NCBI GenBank assembly: GCA_002378585.1
Contig: DFSJ01000019.1
Location: 8,468 to 23,125, forward strand
DNA: 14,658 nucleotides
Direction: 5' to 3'
Source: Flavobacteriaceae bacterium UBA3440
GTDB lineage: Bacteria; Bacteroidota; Bacteroidia; Flavobacteriales; Flavobacteriaceae
Below, one piece after another: positions 1-7,911 of the stretch; position 1 is the first letter of the stretch, and every line of letters starts with the position of its first letter. A program made the position numbers and the translations under genes. Below the pieces are notes generated by a model that saw nothing but the letters and a program-made list of their open reading frames with translations, ran no database searches and was not told where the DNA came from.

Positions 1-371
1 GCACAGATGATTCCCACCGTTCGAGCTACGTTCGAATAATAACGGTCTCCAATAAAATCAGGCACGGTGAATTTCCCAAATTTCCTTAAGTAGGGCGCTA
101 GTAGCAGGGCTAGAAGAACGTATCCGCCGGTCCATCCCATCAAATAGATCCCCCCGTCATAACCCATGAATGAAATCAAGCCAGCCATCGACAAAAAAGA
201 GGCGGCAGACATCCAATCAGCTGCTGTAGCCATACCGTTTAAGATGGGATTTACTTCACCTCCAGCGACATAAAAATCTGATGTTGAGGATGCTCTTGTC
301 CAAATGGCGATACCTATGTACAACGAAAATGATAAGCCAACCAGTAAAAATGTCCAAGATTGTACATCCAT
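1..371 (-). CDS. Sodium:solute symporter, VC_2705-type large subunit (N-terminal part, cut by window edge)
   Basis: This is the N-terminal 123 residues of a membrane transporter of the sodium:solute symporter (SSS) superfamily; the gene runs off the left edge. I translated it from the reverse complement. It starts [20 protein letters not shown] and has a first membrane helix, then the conserved block [20 protein letters not shown], then [14 protein letters not shown] and the helix-3 region [19 protein letters not shown]. These blocks are typical of the acetate/pyruvate-like branch of SSS (ActP, VC_2705). The start is an ATG at 371-369, only 5 nt after the stop of the small subunit gene, so the two are almost certainly cotranscribed. 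In this subfamily the large subunit works with a DUF4212 small subunit, which is present here. The substrate is probably a short organic acid, which is inference from the family. No defect is seen in the visible part. Confidence 0.93.
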   Translation of the reverse strand, partial: MDVQSWTFLLVGLSFSLYIGIAIWTRASSTSDFYVAGGEVNPILNGMATAADWMSAASFLSMAGLISFMGYDGGIYLMGWTGGYVLLALLLAPYLRKFGKFTVPDFIGDRYYSNVARTVGIIC

Positions 372-376
372 AAGCC

Positions 377-619
377 TTAATTTTCGTCAACGTTAAATTT
401 TTTATCTAACCTGTTCATGAGCCTTACATAAATAAATATCAACACAACAAAAACATAGATGGACCCTTGTTGCGCAAACCAGAATCCGAGTTTAAATCCA
501 CCTAAACGTATTTTGTTTAATTCTTCAACCCATAAAATACCAGCCCCAAAAGAAACTAAAAACCAAATGGACAGTAAAATCAATAGATATTTTAGGTTGT
601 AGCTCCAATATTTTTTCAT
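377..619 (-). CDS. DUF4212 sodium/substrate symporter small subunit
   Basis: An 80-residue inner-membrane protein with two predicted helices (roughly residues 8-30 and 46-68). It carries the family hallmark [20 protein letters not shown] followed by a second helix ending in [10 protein letters not shown]. This matches the DUF4212 family (putative sodium:solute symporter small subunit), whose members are encoded just upstream of VC_2705-type symporters, as here. I chose the ATG at 619-617 ([11 protein letters not shown]), because family members begin close to the YW-x-x-NL motif; an in-frame ATG 51 nt further upstream would add 17 unrelated residues. No Shine-Dalgarno sequence is visible. It is the first gene of the minus-strand pair, so its promoter should lie in 620-871. 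Confidence 0.92.
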   Translation of the reverse strand: MKKYWSYNLKYLLILLSIWFLVSFGAGILWVEELNKIRLGGFKLGFWFAQQGSIYVFVVLIFIYVRLMNRLDKKFNVDEN

Positions 620-871
620 CAAGTAACATTTAGGCTTACTTAATATTACAAAATATTCAGGTAAGTTCACTCATTTTGAGGTAGTTCACTACACTCTTTA
701 GGTATTTGTTAATCGGTGTTACTTCGAGGTGCATTTCTTTAATTCTTTGTTTAAAGCGGTATTATGAACCTCGGTTTTTCGTACTTTAAATTATTGAAAT
801 AAGATTACTCATTGATTCATTTTCGAAGCGCACAACGAACAATGATCCCATACTAAAAGTTTAAAACAAGC
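620..871. other. Divergent intergenic region (symporter pair / M20 peptidase)
   Basis: No gene is seen in these 252 bases. The region must carry the promoters of both the symporter pair (leftward) and the M20 peptidase (rightward). I found no convincing Bacteroidetes promoter (TTG, about 19-20 nt, TAnnTTTG) on either strand. It does contain a nested inverted repeat, listed separately, and a loose direct repeat around 663-671 and 682-689 (AGTTCACT). Confidence 0.6.
725..774 (+). promoter_or_regulatory. Nested inverted repeat upstream of the M20 peptidase gene
   Basis: CGAGGT (725-730) pairs with ACCTCG (768-773). Inside it, CTTTAA (737-742) pairs with TTAAAG (751-756), leaving an 8-nt loop and an asymmetric internal loop. 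A TTTTT run follows at 775-779. It could be a folded 5' leader, a pair of operator half-sites, or a terminator for transcription coming from elsewhere. The arms are short and AT-rich, so chance cannot be excluded. Confidence 0.25.
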
Positions 872-2161
872 ATGATGAAAAACTTTATTCCGACGTTACT
901 GATTCTGAGTTTATGTTCATTTTCTTTTGCCCAGCAGAGTCAGGTTCAAGTCCCTAAGAAGATGGAGCAAGAACTTACAAAACTGGCCAACCATCCCAAG
1001 ATCAAAAAGGCATTCCAAACCATAGAGGACCTTGAGTCGTTGACGATTTCAAGACATATCGAGTTGACGGAAATTCCCGCACCACCCTTTAAGGAAACCC
1101 TTCGTGGTTTAGCGGTCAAAAAGTATTTTGAAGATTTGGGATTGGCCGATGTACACGTGGACAATGAGGGCAATGTGTTGGGATGGATTTATGGAACCCA
1201 AGGAAATCAGACCGTTGCCGTTGATGCTCACCTGGACACGGTATTTCCAGAAGGTACTGACGTTCAGGTGCGTATAGTGAATGACACACTTAAAGCACCA
1301 GGTATTGCGGATGACACCAGAGGTCTAAGCATGCTTTTAACGATCATACAAACAATCAATTCCCAGCAAATCAAGCCAAAAGACAATTTGCTTTTTGTCG
1401 CCTCAGTGGGTGAGGAGGGTCCTGGTGACTTGCGGGGTATGAAATATTTATTCAGAGATGGCGGGCCCAAAATCGATCGATTTATATCCATTGATGGCGG
1501 AACAATTGGAAGAATAAACAATCAAGCCTTGGGGTCATACCGATACAGAGTGACTTTCAATGGTCCCGGAGGACACTCTTGGGGCGCTTTTGGTTTAGCC
1601 AATCCACACCATGCACTGGGTGCTGCTATCCATAAGTTTGTCGAAAAAGCCGATGCCTATACAGAGCAAGGACCAAAAACAAGCTATAATGTGGGTATTG
1701 TATCCGGAGGAACATCGGTAAATTCAATTCCATTTATATCACAGATGGATATCGATGTTCGTTCCATAGATCCCAGTCGACTGGACGTCATGGAAACCTT
1801 TTTAAAGGAAGCGGTGGATGAGGCACTAAATGACCAAAATCAAAGAAAAAGAAGAGGAGAATCGCTGACCGCAGAGATAGAAAAAATCGGGAACAGACCC
1901 TCAGGAGCTACGGATATCGCCAGTGATTTGGTACAACGAGCTTGGGGGGCCACATTGCTTTTTGGCGCCAAACCCGAACTGACCATAGGATCAACCAATG
2001 CCAACATCCCTATAGCTAAAGGAATTCCAGCCATTACCGTAGGTATTGGAGGTAAAGCTTCCAATGCGCATTCTCTAGATGAGTGGTGGATTAATGAAAA
2101 TGGCCACCAGATGATTCAATTGGTTCTTTTGATTGCTCTGTCCCAAGCAGGTGGTATTTAA
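872..2161 (+). CDS. Secreted M20-family metallopeptidase (zinc aminoacylase/exopeptidase)
   Basis: A 429-residue dinuclear-zinc amide hydrolase of the M20 clan (carboxypeptidase G2, peptidase T and ArgE/DapE relatives). Residues 1-20 form a Sec signal peptide ending SFSFA before QQ, so the enzyme is exported, most likely to the periplasm. The expected metal and catalytic residues are all visible: H120 and D122 in VDAHLDTVFPEG, the bridging D147 in GIADDTRG, general base E181 and ligand E182 in SVGEEGPGD, D208 in SIDGG, and H400 in SNAHSLDEW. The GPGGHSWG block at about 231-238 belongs to the inserted dimerisation domain. The product cannot be named more precisely from sequence; a peptidase or N-acyl-amino-acid hydrolase is likely. 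Two consecutive ATGs (872 and 875) are possible starts. The gene converges with the amidohydrolase gene with only 4 bp between stop codons. Confidence 0.93.
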   Translation: MMKNFIPTLLILSLCSFSFAQQSQVQVPKKMEQELTKLANHPKIKKAFQTIEDLESLTISRHIELTEIPAPPFKETLRGLAVKKYFEDLGLADVHVDNEGNVLGWIYGTQGNQTVAVDAHLDTVFPEGTDVQVRIVNDTLKAPGIADDTRGLSMLLTIIQTINSQQIKPKDNLLFVASVGEEGPGDLRGMKYLFRDGGPKIDRFISIDGGTIGRINNQALGSYRYRVTFNGPGGHSWGAFGLANPHHALGAAIHKFVEKADAYTEQGPKTSYNVGIVSGGTSVNSIPFISQMDIDVRSIDPSRLDVMETFLKEAVDEALNDQNQRKRRGESLTAEIEKIGNRPSGATDIASDLVQRAWGATLLFGAKPELTIGSTNANIPIAKGIPAITVGIGGKASNAHSLDEWWINENGHQMIQLVLLIALSQAGGI

Positions 2162-2165
2162 TCGA

Positions 2166-3779
2166 CTAGTTTTTTGATCCAGAACCCCGCACAAACACGC
2201 CTGGGAATTGATTTGTGTGTGTCCCTGATTGAAGAACTTGAACACCATTGACCCACACATCATCCATCCCTTCTGCATACTGAAGCGGGTTGTCAAACGT
2301 GGCTTTGTCTTTCAATTCAGCAGGATCAAAAAGCACTAAATCAGCCCAATAGCCTTCTTTGATAAAGCCCCTATCTTTTAACCCTAGGTTGGTTGCGGGT
2401 AGTCCGGTCAATCGATGTATGGCTGAGGCCATGGAGATTAATTGTTCTTTTAGAGTGAATTCGGAGAGAACTCGAATAAAGCTACCAAATGCCCGCGGGT
2501 GGGTCCTAAAGTCATCCTTCCAATCGGAGTAGGTGCCTGCATCGGAACAGAATGAAACCCAAGGAATTTGCATTTTCGTTCTCAAGTTTTCTGGGGACAT
2601 ACTGAAGTAGATACATTGTATCCTACTGTCATCTTCAAGCATTAAATCAATAATGGTTTCAGGTGCCGATTGATTTCTCATCATTGCCGCTTCAGCAATT
2701 GTTTTACCTCTGTAAATCTGGGCCATTGAGTCTTTTTTGAATCCCACCATCAAGATGTCCTGAGCCGGCTGTTGTGCTAACTCAGCAGTTAAGTCAACCA
2801 ACAATCTTTTTCTAGCCACGGGATCTCTCATTCGATTCATCCATTGTTCATGCCCGCCTTCCTGTACCCAGGTAGGAACCACCCCTGTAAGTCCTGTTGA
2901 AGAGGCGTTATAAGTGTATATATCTGCTGTAATTTTAAGTCCTGCAGCTCGAGCAGAATCGACTTTTGCTATCACCTGATCCAATTTGTGGAAGTTCCCT
3001 GGTCTGGAAGCTTTTAGGTGGTATATCTCTGCTGGAACCCCAGCGGTTTTCGCGATATGGAGTAGTTCATTGACGGACTCCAACAAATACTGATCCTCGT
3101 TTCTTATATGGGAAATATACCTTCCGCCTAAGGGCGCAGCAGCTTGACACAGGGTAACTAATTCCTGTGTTGGAGCGTAATCAGCTGGCGCATAAATAAG
3201 CGAGGAGCCAATACCAAGCGCTCCCTCTTCCATGGATTGAATAACAATCCGCTTCATCTCTTCAAGTTCTTGTTCAGAGGCTGGCCTGTTTTCATACCCA
3301 ACAGTCTGTATCCGAACACTAGTTGCGCCTAAATAGGAGGCAATGTTTGTGGAGATTCCATTTTTCTCCAACTTGTTCATGGCTTGCCCAAAAGTTTGGT
3401 AATTGGTGCTGTCTTTTTTCCCCGATGGTCCAGGAGAAGTACCTTCTCCAAAAACCTCCAAGGTCACCCCTTGTTTCAAATCACTCAGTGATCGGCCATC
3501 TTCTAAAAGCGTTTCATATCCCCAGGACAGCATATTGATAAACCCAGGTGCTAGAATTTTCCTTTTGGCATCCACTGTTTTAGCTGCAGACATAGGCTTC
3601 TCTATGCCTACGTACACAATTTTACCGTCTTTTACGCCCACTTGACCCAGGTAAGAGGGACTGCCTGAACCATCATAAATTTCTGCGTTAGTGATCAGTA
3701 GGTCCACATCATACGAAGTAGAGCATCCTATGAGAAGCAAAAAACAAGCGGATAAAAAATGCGTTACATATATTTTCAT
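2166..3779 (-). CDS. Lipoprotein amidohydrolase, N-acyl-D-amino-acid deacylase family, with altered metal site
   Basis: A 537-residue protein of the amidohydrolase superfamily, D-aminoacylase branch. Residues 1-19 form a lipoprotein signal (lipobox LIGC, Cys19), placing it on a membrane facing the periplasm or outside. The family fold is clear: a small beta domain (DLLITNAEIYDGSG, VGVKDGKIVYVG), the TIM barrel, and the returning C-terminal beta domain (GYWADLVLFDPAEL). His224 (YISHIRNEDQ) and His254 (IYHLKAS) match the two conserved zinc histidines, and Asp413 (SFCSDAGTYS) matches the catalytic aspartate. However, the usual D-x-H-x-H after PGFI is replaced by N-M-L-S-W (82-86), and the zinc cysteine of the GNCG motif is replaced around Glu112 (VFGEGT). 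It may therefore bind one metal in a changed way, or act on another substrate. It starts 3 nt after the stop of the upstream acylase gene, so it is the second gene of a tight operon. Confidence 0.88.
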   Translation of the reverse strand: MKIYVTHFLSACFLLLIGCSTSYDVDLLITNAEIYDGSGSPSYLGQVGVKDGKIVYVGIEKPMSAAKTVDAKRKILAPGFINMLSWGYETLLEDGRSLSDLKQGVTLEVFGEGTSPGPSGKKDSTNYQTFGQAMNKLEKNGISTNIASYLGATSVRIQTVGYENRPASEQELEEMKRIVIQSMEEGALGIGSSLIYAPADYAPTQELVTLCQAAAPLGGRYISHIRNEDQYLLESVNELLHIAKTAGVPAEIYHLKASRPGNFHKLDQVIAKVDSARAAGLKITADIYTYNASSTGLTGVVPTWVQEGGHEQWMNRMRDPVARKRLLVDLTAELAQQPAQDILMVGFKKDSMAQIYRGKTIAEAAMMRNQSAPETIIDLMLEDDSRIQCIYFSMSPENLRTKMQIPWVSFCSDAGTYSDWKDDFRTHPRAFGSFIRVLSEFTLKEQLISMASAIHRLTGLPATNLGLKDRGFIKEGYWADLVLFDPAELKDKATFDNPLQYAEGMDDVWVNGVQVLQSGTHTNQFPGVFVRGSGSKN

Positions 3780-3782
3780 AAG

Positions 3783-6113
3783 TTATTTTTTTGGAGTTAG
3801 GATCAGGTGATCAATCGTGTGCTCCTTTATTTCTTTGTTTGAGTAGTAAGCGGGGAAATATTGATCTGTGGCCCAAGATTGGAAAAGGTTTTTATAAAAA
3901 GGACTATTGGGGTCACCCGACTGTCCCGGCGTGTTGGTCATTTTGGTCAAGTCCCAATCTGATAGATCGGTGACCATGCGGAAACTCGCACCCGATGTTT
4001 GGTTGTCCAAAGCACCATTGGCCGCAGGAACATAAGGGTATCCTCCCCGAGGTAAGGGCCCCATATCAATCATTTTCCTGGTTCTTTCATCTACCCACTC
4101 AGATAAAGGATGTTTGATTGTGGTATGTTTGAAATCACTTTGCCCATAGACCCAACGATCCATTTCTGGCCCAAATTTTTGAGTAAGTTGCGCTACAGCC
4201 TCCGTCCAGGTATCCACCAAGAATAAGTCCCTGTTAGTCTGGGCATTCTCTGAAAATACCAATTCAGGGTGGGTGATCCATTCGATGATTTTTGTCAATT
4301 GAGGTTGAATCAGGGGTTGTAGTGACTCAGGTACCCAAAGAGCGCGCGCTTTTTTTACCAAAATTCGTTCCCAAGTCACGTACATGGCTGCTTCCACACT
4401 ATTGGCCTCTAATCGATATTCCCAATTCCGCATCCACTCAATCCCTTTTTGGGCTTGGCTATTGCCTACTTGAACACTCAGCAACAAAGGCGTGAGTATT
4501 CGCGCTGGAATGGATGTTACATCGGTTTGAAGTTCTATGGACCCTTCGATGGTTGCCCTAGTTTCACGGGCCAATACTTCGTTGACTCGATCCCCTCGGT
4601 AGTTGTCGGACCAGGTGTAGGCTAGCGCATCAGGATGGCTGTAGGTCTCTGGGGTTACGTGCTGATTGGCGGTCGCCCAAAATCCTTTCGGGGGATTGGT
4701 TAAGTGTGGCTTGACGATAATCGGCCAATACCCATTCCACTCATAACGTCCATCTCCAGGAACAGGCACCATTCCACTAAAATTTGGACGCACAGGAGAA
4801 ATGCCCACGGCTTGCCAGCCAATAGTACCTGAAGTATCTGCCCAAATCATATTTTCTCCAGGAATAAAGCTATACTCACAGGCTTCTTGGAAAGAATTCC
4901 AATCAGTGGCTTGATTGATGCGCAATGACGCTAAATAGGGAGCAGCTCCGGGTTCCAGCCAAGCTGACCGCAGCGCAGCAGCTTTATTCTTTTGGGGATC
5001 CATAAATAGCACAGGGCCATGACGGGTGTAGTTCAAGGTAATTAGGGTGTCTTTTTCTCCACGCACTTTGATTAATTCTTGTTGAGAAGTCATGTCTTCC
5101 CAATTCCCTTGGTACTTATATTGGTGTTGATTTTCTGGATTGAGGTCATATACGTAAATGTCCTCCGCATCCGTTTGAAAGATGGTCAGCCCCCATGCAC
5201 CGTATTCATTATGGCCTATAGAAACACCCGGGATCACCGGTTCTCCACCACCGATAACATTCCATCCAGGCGCTTTCAGATGAACAATGTATCTAAGGGA
5301 TGGAAGGGCAATACGTCTGTGCGGATCGTTGGCCAATATCGGCGCTCCACTCAACGTTTTTTCTCCACTGATCACCCAATTATTGCTTCCCTCAGGCATT
5401 TCTTCTTTCCCCAACAAATCGCCAAAGGGAATGTCTTCCGAAACCGCTTCATACAATTCCAGTAGGTTGTTGGACAGCCATTGTGGATCTATAGACTCAT
5501 CTAAAGTCAGGTCGGGATCACCGGGATGAAACCACATTAACTCTTTGATCTTTTCCGGTTTTGCCTGTGCCAGTGCACGACCTATGGCTAGTTCTTGAGA
5601 AGCATTGGAGCGAATGCCGTTGTGTCTGGATACAACTATTTCTGGTGTCCACCTACCCGGTTTAATCCCCAACAGGTTAAATTCAAAGGGCAATAATTCG
5701 GGGTTTTGCTCGGTTTGTTCGATATATGCGTTGACACCAGCTACGTAGGACTCAATAATTGATTTTCCCCTTGGGTGGTAGTGATTTAGCTCCGTGTCCA
5801 TATCTTTTTGGTACCGCAAAAGCCGGGCACCAATATCGCTTTTTAATGCAGCGGGCCCAACCAATTCAGCTGAGGTGCCAGTTGCTTTTCTGCGCCATAA
5901 TTCAAACTGGAATAATCGATCCTTGGCCGCTAAGAATCCCTGGGCAAAAAATAAGTCGTGTTCATTTTTGGCTTCAATGTGGTTGATCCCCCACTGATCC
6001 CTACGCACGGTAACTTCTTGTTCTATTTCCGCTATTTGGAGGCGTTTTACTGAGCTACATTGGATAAACAGACATACAATAACTAGTGAAAATCCTATTT
6101 TATAATGTGACAT
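3783..6113 (-). CDS. Lipoprotein penicillin/cephalosporin acylase-family Ntn hydrolase
   Basis: A 776-residue precursor of the penicillin amidase family, which matures by self-cleavage into alpha and beta chains and hydrolyses amide bonds of beta-lactams, acyl-homoserine lactones or other N-acyl compounds. The alpha-chain block RRDQWGINHIEA and the AQGFLAAKDRLFQFELWRR signature are present. The nucleophile is Ser243 in PEGSNNWVISG, where cleavage before Ser would occur. Histidine beta-23 (His265, in LANDPHRR) is present, as in cephalosporin and AHL acylases; penicillin G acylase has Gln there. Asn421 (ENMIWADTSGTIGW) is the likely oxyanion-hole residue. The N-terminus MSHYKIGFSLVIVCLFIQCS looks like a lipoprotein signal with Cys19. 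I chose the ATG at 6113; an upstream in-frame GTG (6146) would add 11 residues before the signal. An AGGGAA sequence lies directly before the ATG. It is the first gene of the operon with the amidohydrolase. Substrate unknown. Confidence 0.93.
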   Translation of the reverse strand: MSHYKIGFSLVIVCLFIQCSSVKRLQIAEIEQEVTVRRDQWGINHIEAKNEHDLFFAQGFLAAKDRLFQFELWRRKATGTSAELVGPAALKSDIGARLLRYQKDMDTELNHYHPRGKSIIESYVAGVNAYIEQTEQNPELLPFEFNLLGIKPGRWTPEIVVSRHNGIRSNASQELAIGRALAQAKPEKIKELMWFHPGDPDLTLDESIDPQWLSNNLLELYEAVSEDIPFGDLLGKEEMPEGSNNWVISGEKTLSGAPILANDPHRRIALPSLRYIVHLKAPGWNVIGGGEPVIPGVSIGHNEYGAWGLTIFQTDAEDIYVYDLNPENQHQYKYQGNWEDMTSQQELIKVRGEKDTLITLNYTRHGPVLFMDPQKNKAAALRSAWLEPGAAPYLASLRINQATDWNSFQEACEYSFIPGENMIWADTSGTIGWQAVGISPVRPNFSGMVPVPGDGRYEWNGYWPIIVKPHLTNPPKGFWATANQHVTPETYSHPDALAYTWSDNYRGDRVNEVLARETRATIEGSIELQTDVTSIPARILTPLLLSVQVGNSQAQKGIEWMRNWEYRLEANSVEAAMYVTWERILVKKARALWVPESLQPLIQPQLTKIIEWITHPELVFSENAQTNRDLFLVDTWTEAVAQLTQKFGPEMDRWVYGQSDFKHTTIKHPLSEWVDERTRKMIDMGPLPRGGYPYVPAANGALDNQTSGASFRMVTDLSDWDLTKMTNTPGQSGDPNSPFYKNLFQSWATDQYFPAYYSNKEIKEHTIDHLILTPKK

Positions 6114-6232
6114 TTCCCTGGAATAAAAATTCACTTTAAAATACACATTTTTTATGAAATCTATGTAAAATGCTTAATTATCAATCCTTTAGGTGTTATT
6201 TCACCACATTTTAATTACTTGCTCAGCCCTGA

Positions 6233-6958
6233 TTAAATCCAGGCACCTAGGGTAATTAATCCGATGATAAGGATGAGTAAAAGGGAGATTTTCCTGAAGT
6301 AAGTCTGGGGGATATACACCAGAACTTTCTTGCCCATCCAAGAACCTACCAGGCCAATCACAATCAGAAAAGGCACATAGATAAGGTCGTGTTGGTGAAT
6401 ATACCCGTTGTTCCAATACACCAGGGTTCTTGACGCATCAATAAGCAGATCGATCAGGGCTGAGGTGGCGATAAACACGCTTTTTTCCAAATTGAAAGCA
6501 GCCATAGTTAGGCCCCTAATGGCTCCCCCTGTACCGAGTAGCCCAGCTGAAAACCCGGACAATGATCCTCCGAGTAGTGCATTTTGCGCATTGGCTTGGA
6601 AGACTAATTGTTTTTTTAGCAAAAAAAGCAAACTAAAACCCACGAGGAAAATCCCCAGAATTCCCTGGAGTATATTAGGGTCAAGGTATTGTGTAGCCCA
6701 TCCGCCGATAACCACAAAAATTACCGCTGGGATACCCAGTTGAAGGATGATTTTTTTGTCGATTCCTTTCTTGAATAAAAAGAGTTTACTCAAGTTGCTG
6801 GATAAGTGAAACAGCGCGGTCAGTCCTAAAACAGAGTGGAAATCGAAGTAGAAATTTCCTACAGGCACAAAAAAGACAGAAGAACCAAAACCACCGATGG
6901 TGCCTATAATTTCGGCCAACAAGGCGAGTAAAAGAAAAATCAGGTTAATTTGTTCCAT
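6233..6958 (-). CDS. TauE/SafE (DUF81)-family membrane permease
   Basis: A 241-residue polytopic membrane protein with about seven or eight hydrophobic helices. The two halves carry the family's repeated glycine-rich turns: GTIGGFGSSVFFVPV near residues 19-33 in the first helix pair, and GLLGTGGAIRGL near 139-150 in the second half. TauE/SafE proteins are proposed exporters of sulfite, sulfoacetate or other small organosulfur anions, but many members have no known substrate, and nothing nearby points to sulfur metabolism. I chose the ATG at 6958-6956 (MEQINLIF); a TTG further upstream would add nine residues of no family character. It is divergent from the ATP-cone nuclease gene (107 bp between the starts) and lies 119 bp upstream of the acylase operon on the same strand, so it may or may not be cotranscribed with it. 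Confidence 0.88.
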   Translation of the reverse strand: MEQINLIFLLLALLAEIIGTIGGFGSSVFFVPVGNFYFDFHSVLGLTALFHLSSNLSKLFLFKKGIDKKIILQLGIPAVIFVVIGGWATQYLDPNILQGILGIFLVGFSLLFLLKKQLVFQANAQNALLGGSLSGFSAGLLGTGGAIRGLTMAAFNLEKSVFIATSALIDLLIDASRTLVYWNNGYIHQHDLIYVPFLIVIGLVGSWMGKKVLVYIPQTYFRKISLLLILIIGLITLGAWI

Positions 6959-7065
6959 AGTCGATGCCCACGTTGAACAAGACAACCGATATATTGGTGT
7001 GTCGAGTTATTATTTTGTATCTTGTAAGTTAAGCCTGAATGGTAAATATTTTGGTCTGAAATTAC

Positions 7066-7911
7066 ATGCAACAGGTGGATACGGAAGTTATTAAGAAATC
7101 TGGAGAGCGGGTTCGATTTTCGAAAGAAAAGCTACAAAACTCCCTCTTCCGTTCCGGCGCAGATGCCAAAACGGTTGCTCAAATCATGGATCAGGTTCGC
7201 GAGGATCTCTATCAAGGTATTCCCACTCAGGAAATTTACCAGCAGGTTTCTAGTCTACTTTTGAAGAAGGAACGACACTATGCAGCAAAATACCGATTAA
7301 AAAAAGCTATTTATGAGTTGGGTCCTACCGGGTTTCCTTTTGAGTATTTTGTGGGTGCATTGCTCTCTGAATCCGGTTATCATACCCGTGTTGGCGTGCA
7401 AATTCCCGGAGCATGTGTAGATCATGAGGTGGATATATGGGCCAAAAAAGGCCAGGAGCACACCCTGATAGAATGTAAATTTCACAGTGAGGAAGGCCTG
7501 AACTGCAACGTAAAAGTTCCTTTGTATATCCATGCGCGTTTTAATGACCTGAGAACGCACTGGCCCAAACACCAGAAGCAAGAAGCGACACTCTTGCCAG
7601 GTTGGGTGGTCACCAATACCAGGTTTACAGAAGATGCACAACGCTATGGGCTTTGTGCCGGTTTGTATCTATTGAGTTGGGATTCACCGGAACATCAAAG
7701 TCTAAAAGAACGCATTGACCAATCTGGGTTGTACCCGATTACGGTTTCCACTTTGTTAACCCAAAAAGAAAAGCAGGCGCTACTCGACCAGAAAACAGTG
7801 TTGTGTAAACAGATTTTGGCACGACAAGAGATTCTTCAAGATATAGGTGTATCTTCCAAAAGAGCCAGTAAAGTGGTCCAGGAGATGCACCGACTTTGTA
7901 CCGATATATAA
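7066..7911 (+). CDS. ATP-cone domain fused to a PD-(D/E)XK (Mrr-like) nuclease domain
   Basis: A 281-residue three-part protein, probably cytoplasmic. Residues 6-87 form an ATP-cone domain (VIKKSGERVRFSKEKLQNSL, GADAKTV, IPTQEIYQQV, AAKYRLKKAIYELG), the nucleotide-sensing module also found in NrdR and in class I ribonucleotide reductases. Residues 90-205 look like a restriction-endonuclease-type fold: Glu93 in FPFEYFVGALL, Asp123 in VDHEVDIWAKKG and E136-C-K138 in TLIECKFH give the E...D...ExK active site of Mrr-like nucleases. Residues 228-281 form a small helical region ending GVSSKRASKVVQEMHRLC, resembling a helix-hairpin-helix nucleic-acid-binding tail. The inferred role is cleavage or binding of nucleic acid controlled by (d)ATP. 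The stop codon abuts the ATG of the beta-CASP RNase gene, implying translational coupling. It is not part of a recognisable restriction-modification system: no methylase is present. Confidence 0.85.
   Translation: MQQVDTEVIKKSGERVRFSKEKLQNSLFRSGADAKTVAQIMDQVREDLYQGIPTQEIYQQVSSLLLKKERHYAAKYRLKKAIYELGPTGFPFEYFVGALLSESGYHTRVGVQIPGACVDHEVDIWAKKGQEHTLIECKFHSEEGLNCNVKVPLYIHARFNDLRTHWPKHQKQEATLLPGWVVTNTRFTEDAQRYGLCAGLYLLSWDSPEHQSLKERIDQSGLYPITVSTLLTQKEKQALLDQKTVLCKQILARQEILQDIGVSSKRASKVVQEMHRLCTDI

Noticed and set aside
5079..5465. A 128-codon open frame on the plus strand within the acylase gene
   Set aside because: It is antisense to a clearly real, motif-rich coding region, has no family features, and is explained by the codon pattern of the opposite strand.
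6114..6146. GTG at 6146 as the start of the acylase
   Set aside because: It would place 11 polar residues before an otherwise well-formed lipoprotein signal; the ATG at 6113 fits better.
6192..6205. GGTG-TTATTT-CACC hairpin downstream of the TauE-like gene
   Set aside because: The stem has only four base pairs and no T-run on the minus strand, so it is too weak to call a terminator.
7011..7017. TATTTTG as a -7 promoter element for the ATP-cone nuclease gene
   Set aside because: It is one base short of TAnnTTTG, and the nearest upstream TTG (6994-6996) is at the wrong distance.
7066..7911. Type IV or Mrr restriction system
   Set aside because: The nuclease core is Mrr-like, but there is no methylase, specificity subunit or other restriction gene nearby, and the N-terminal ATP-cone is atypical, so I call only the domains.
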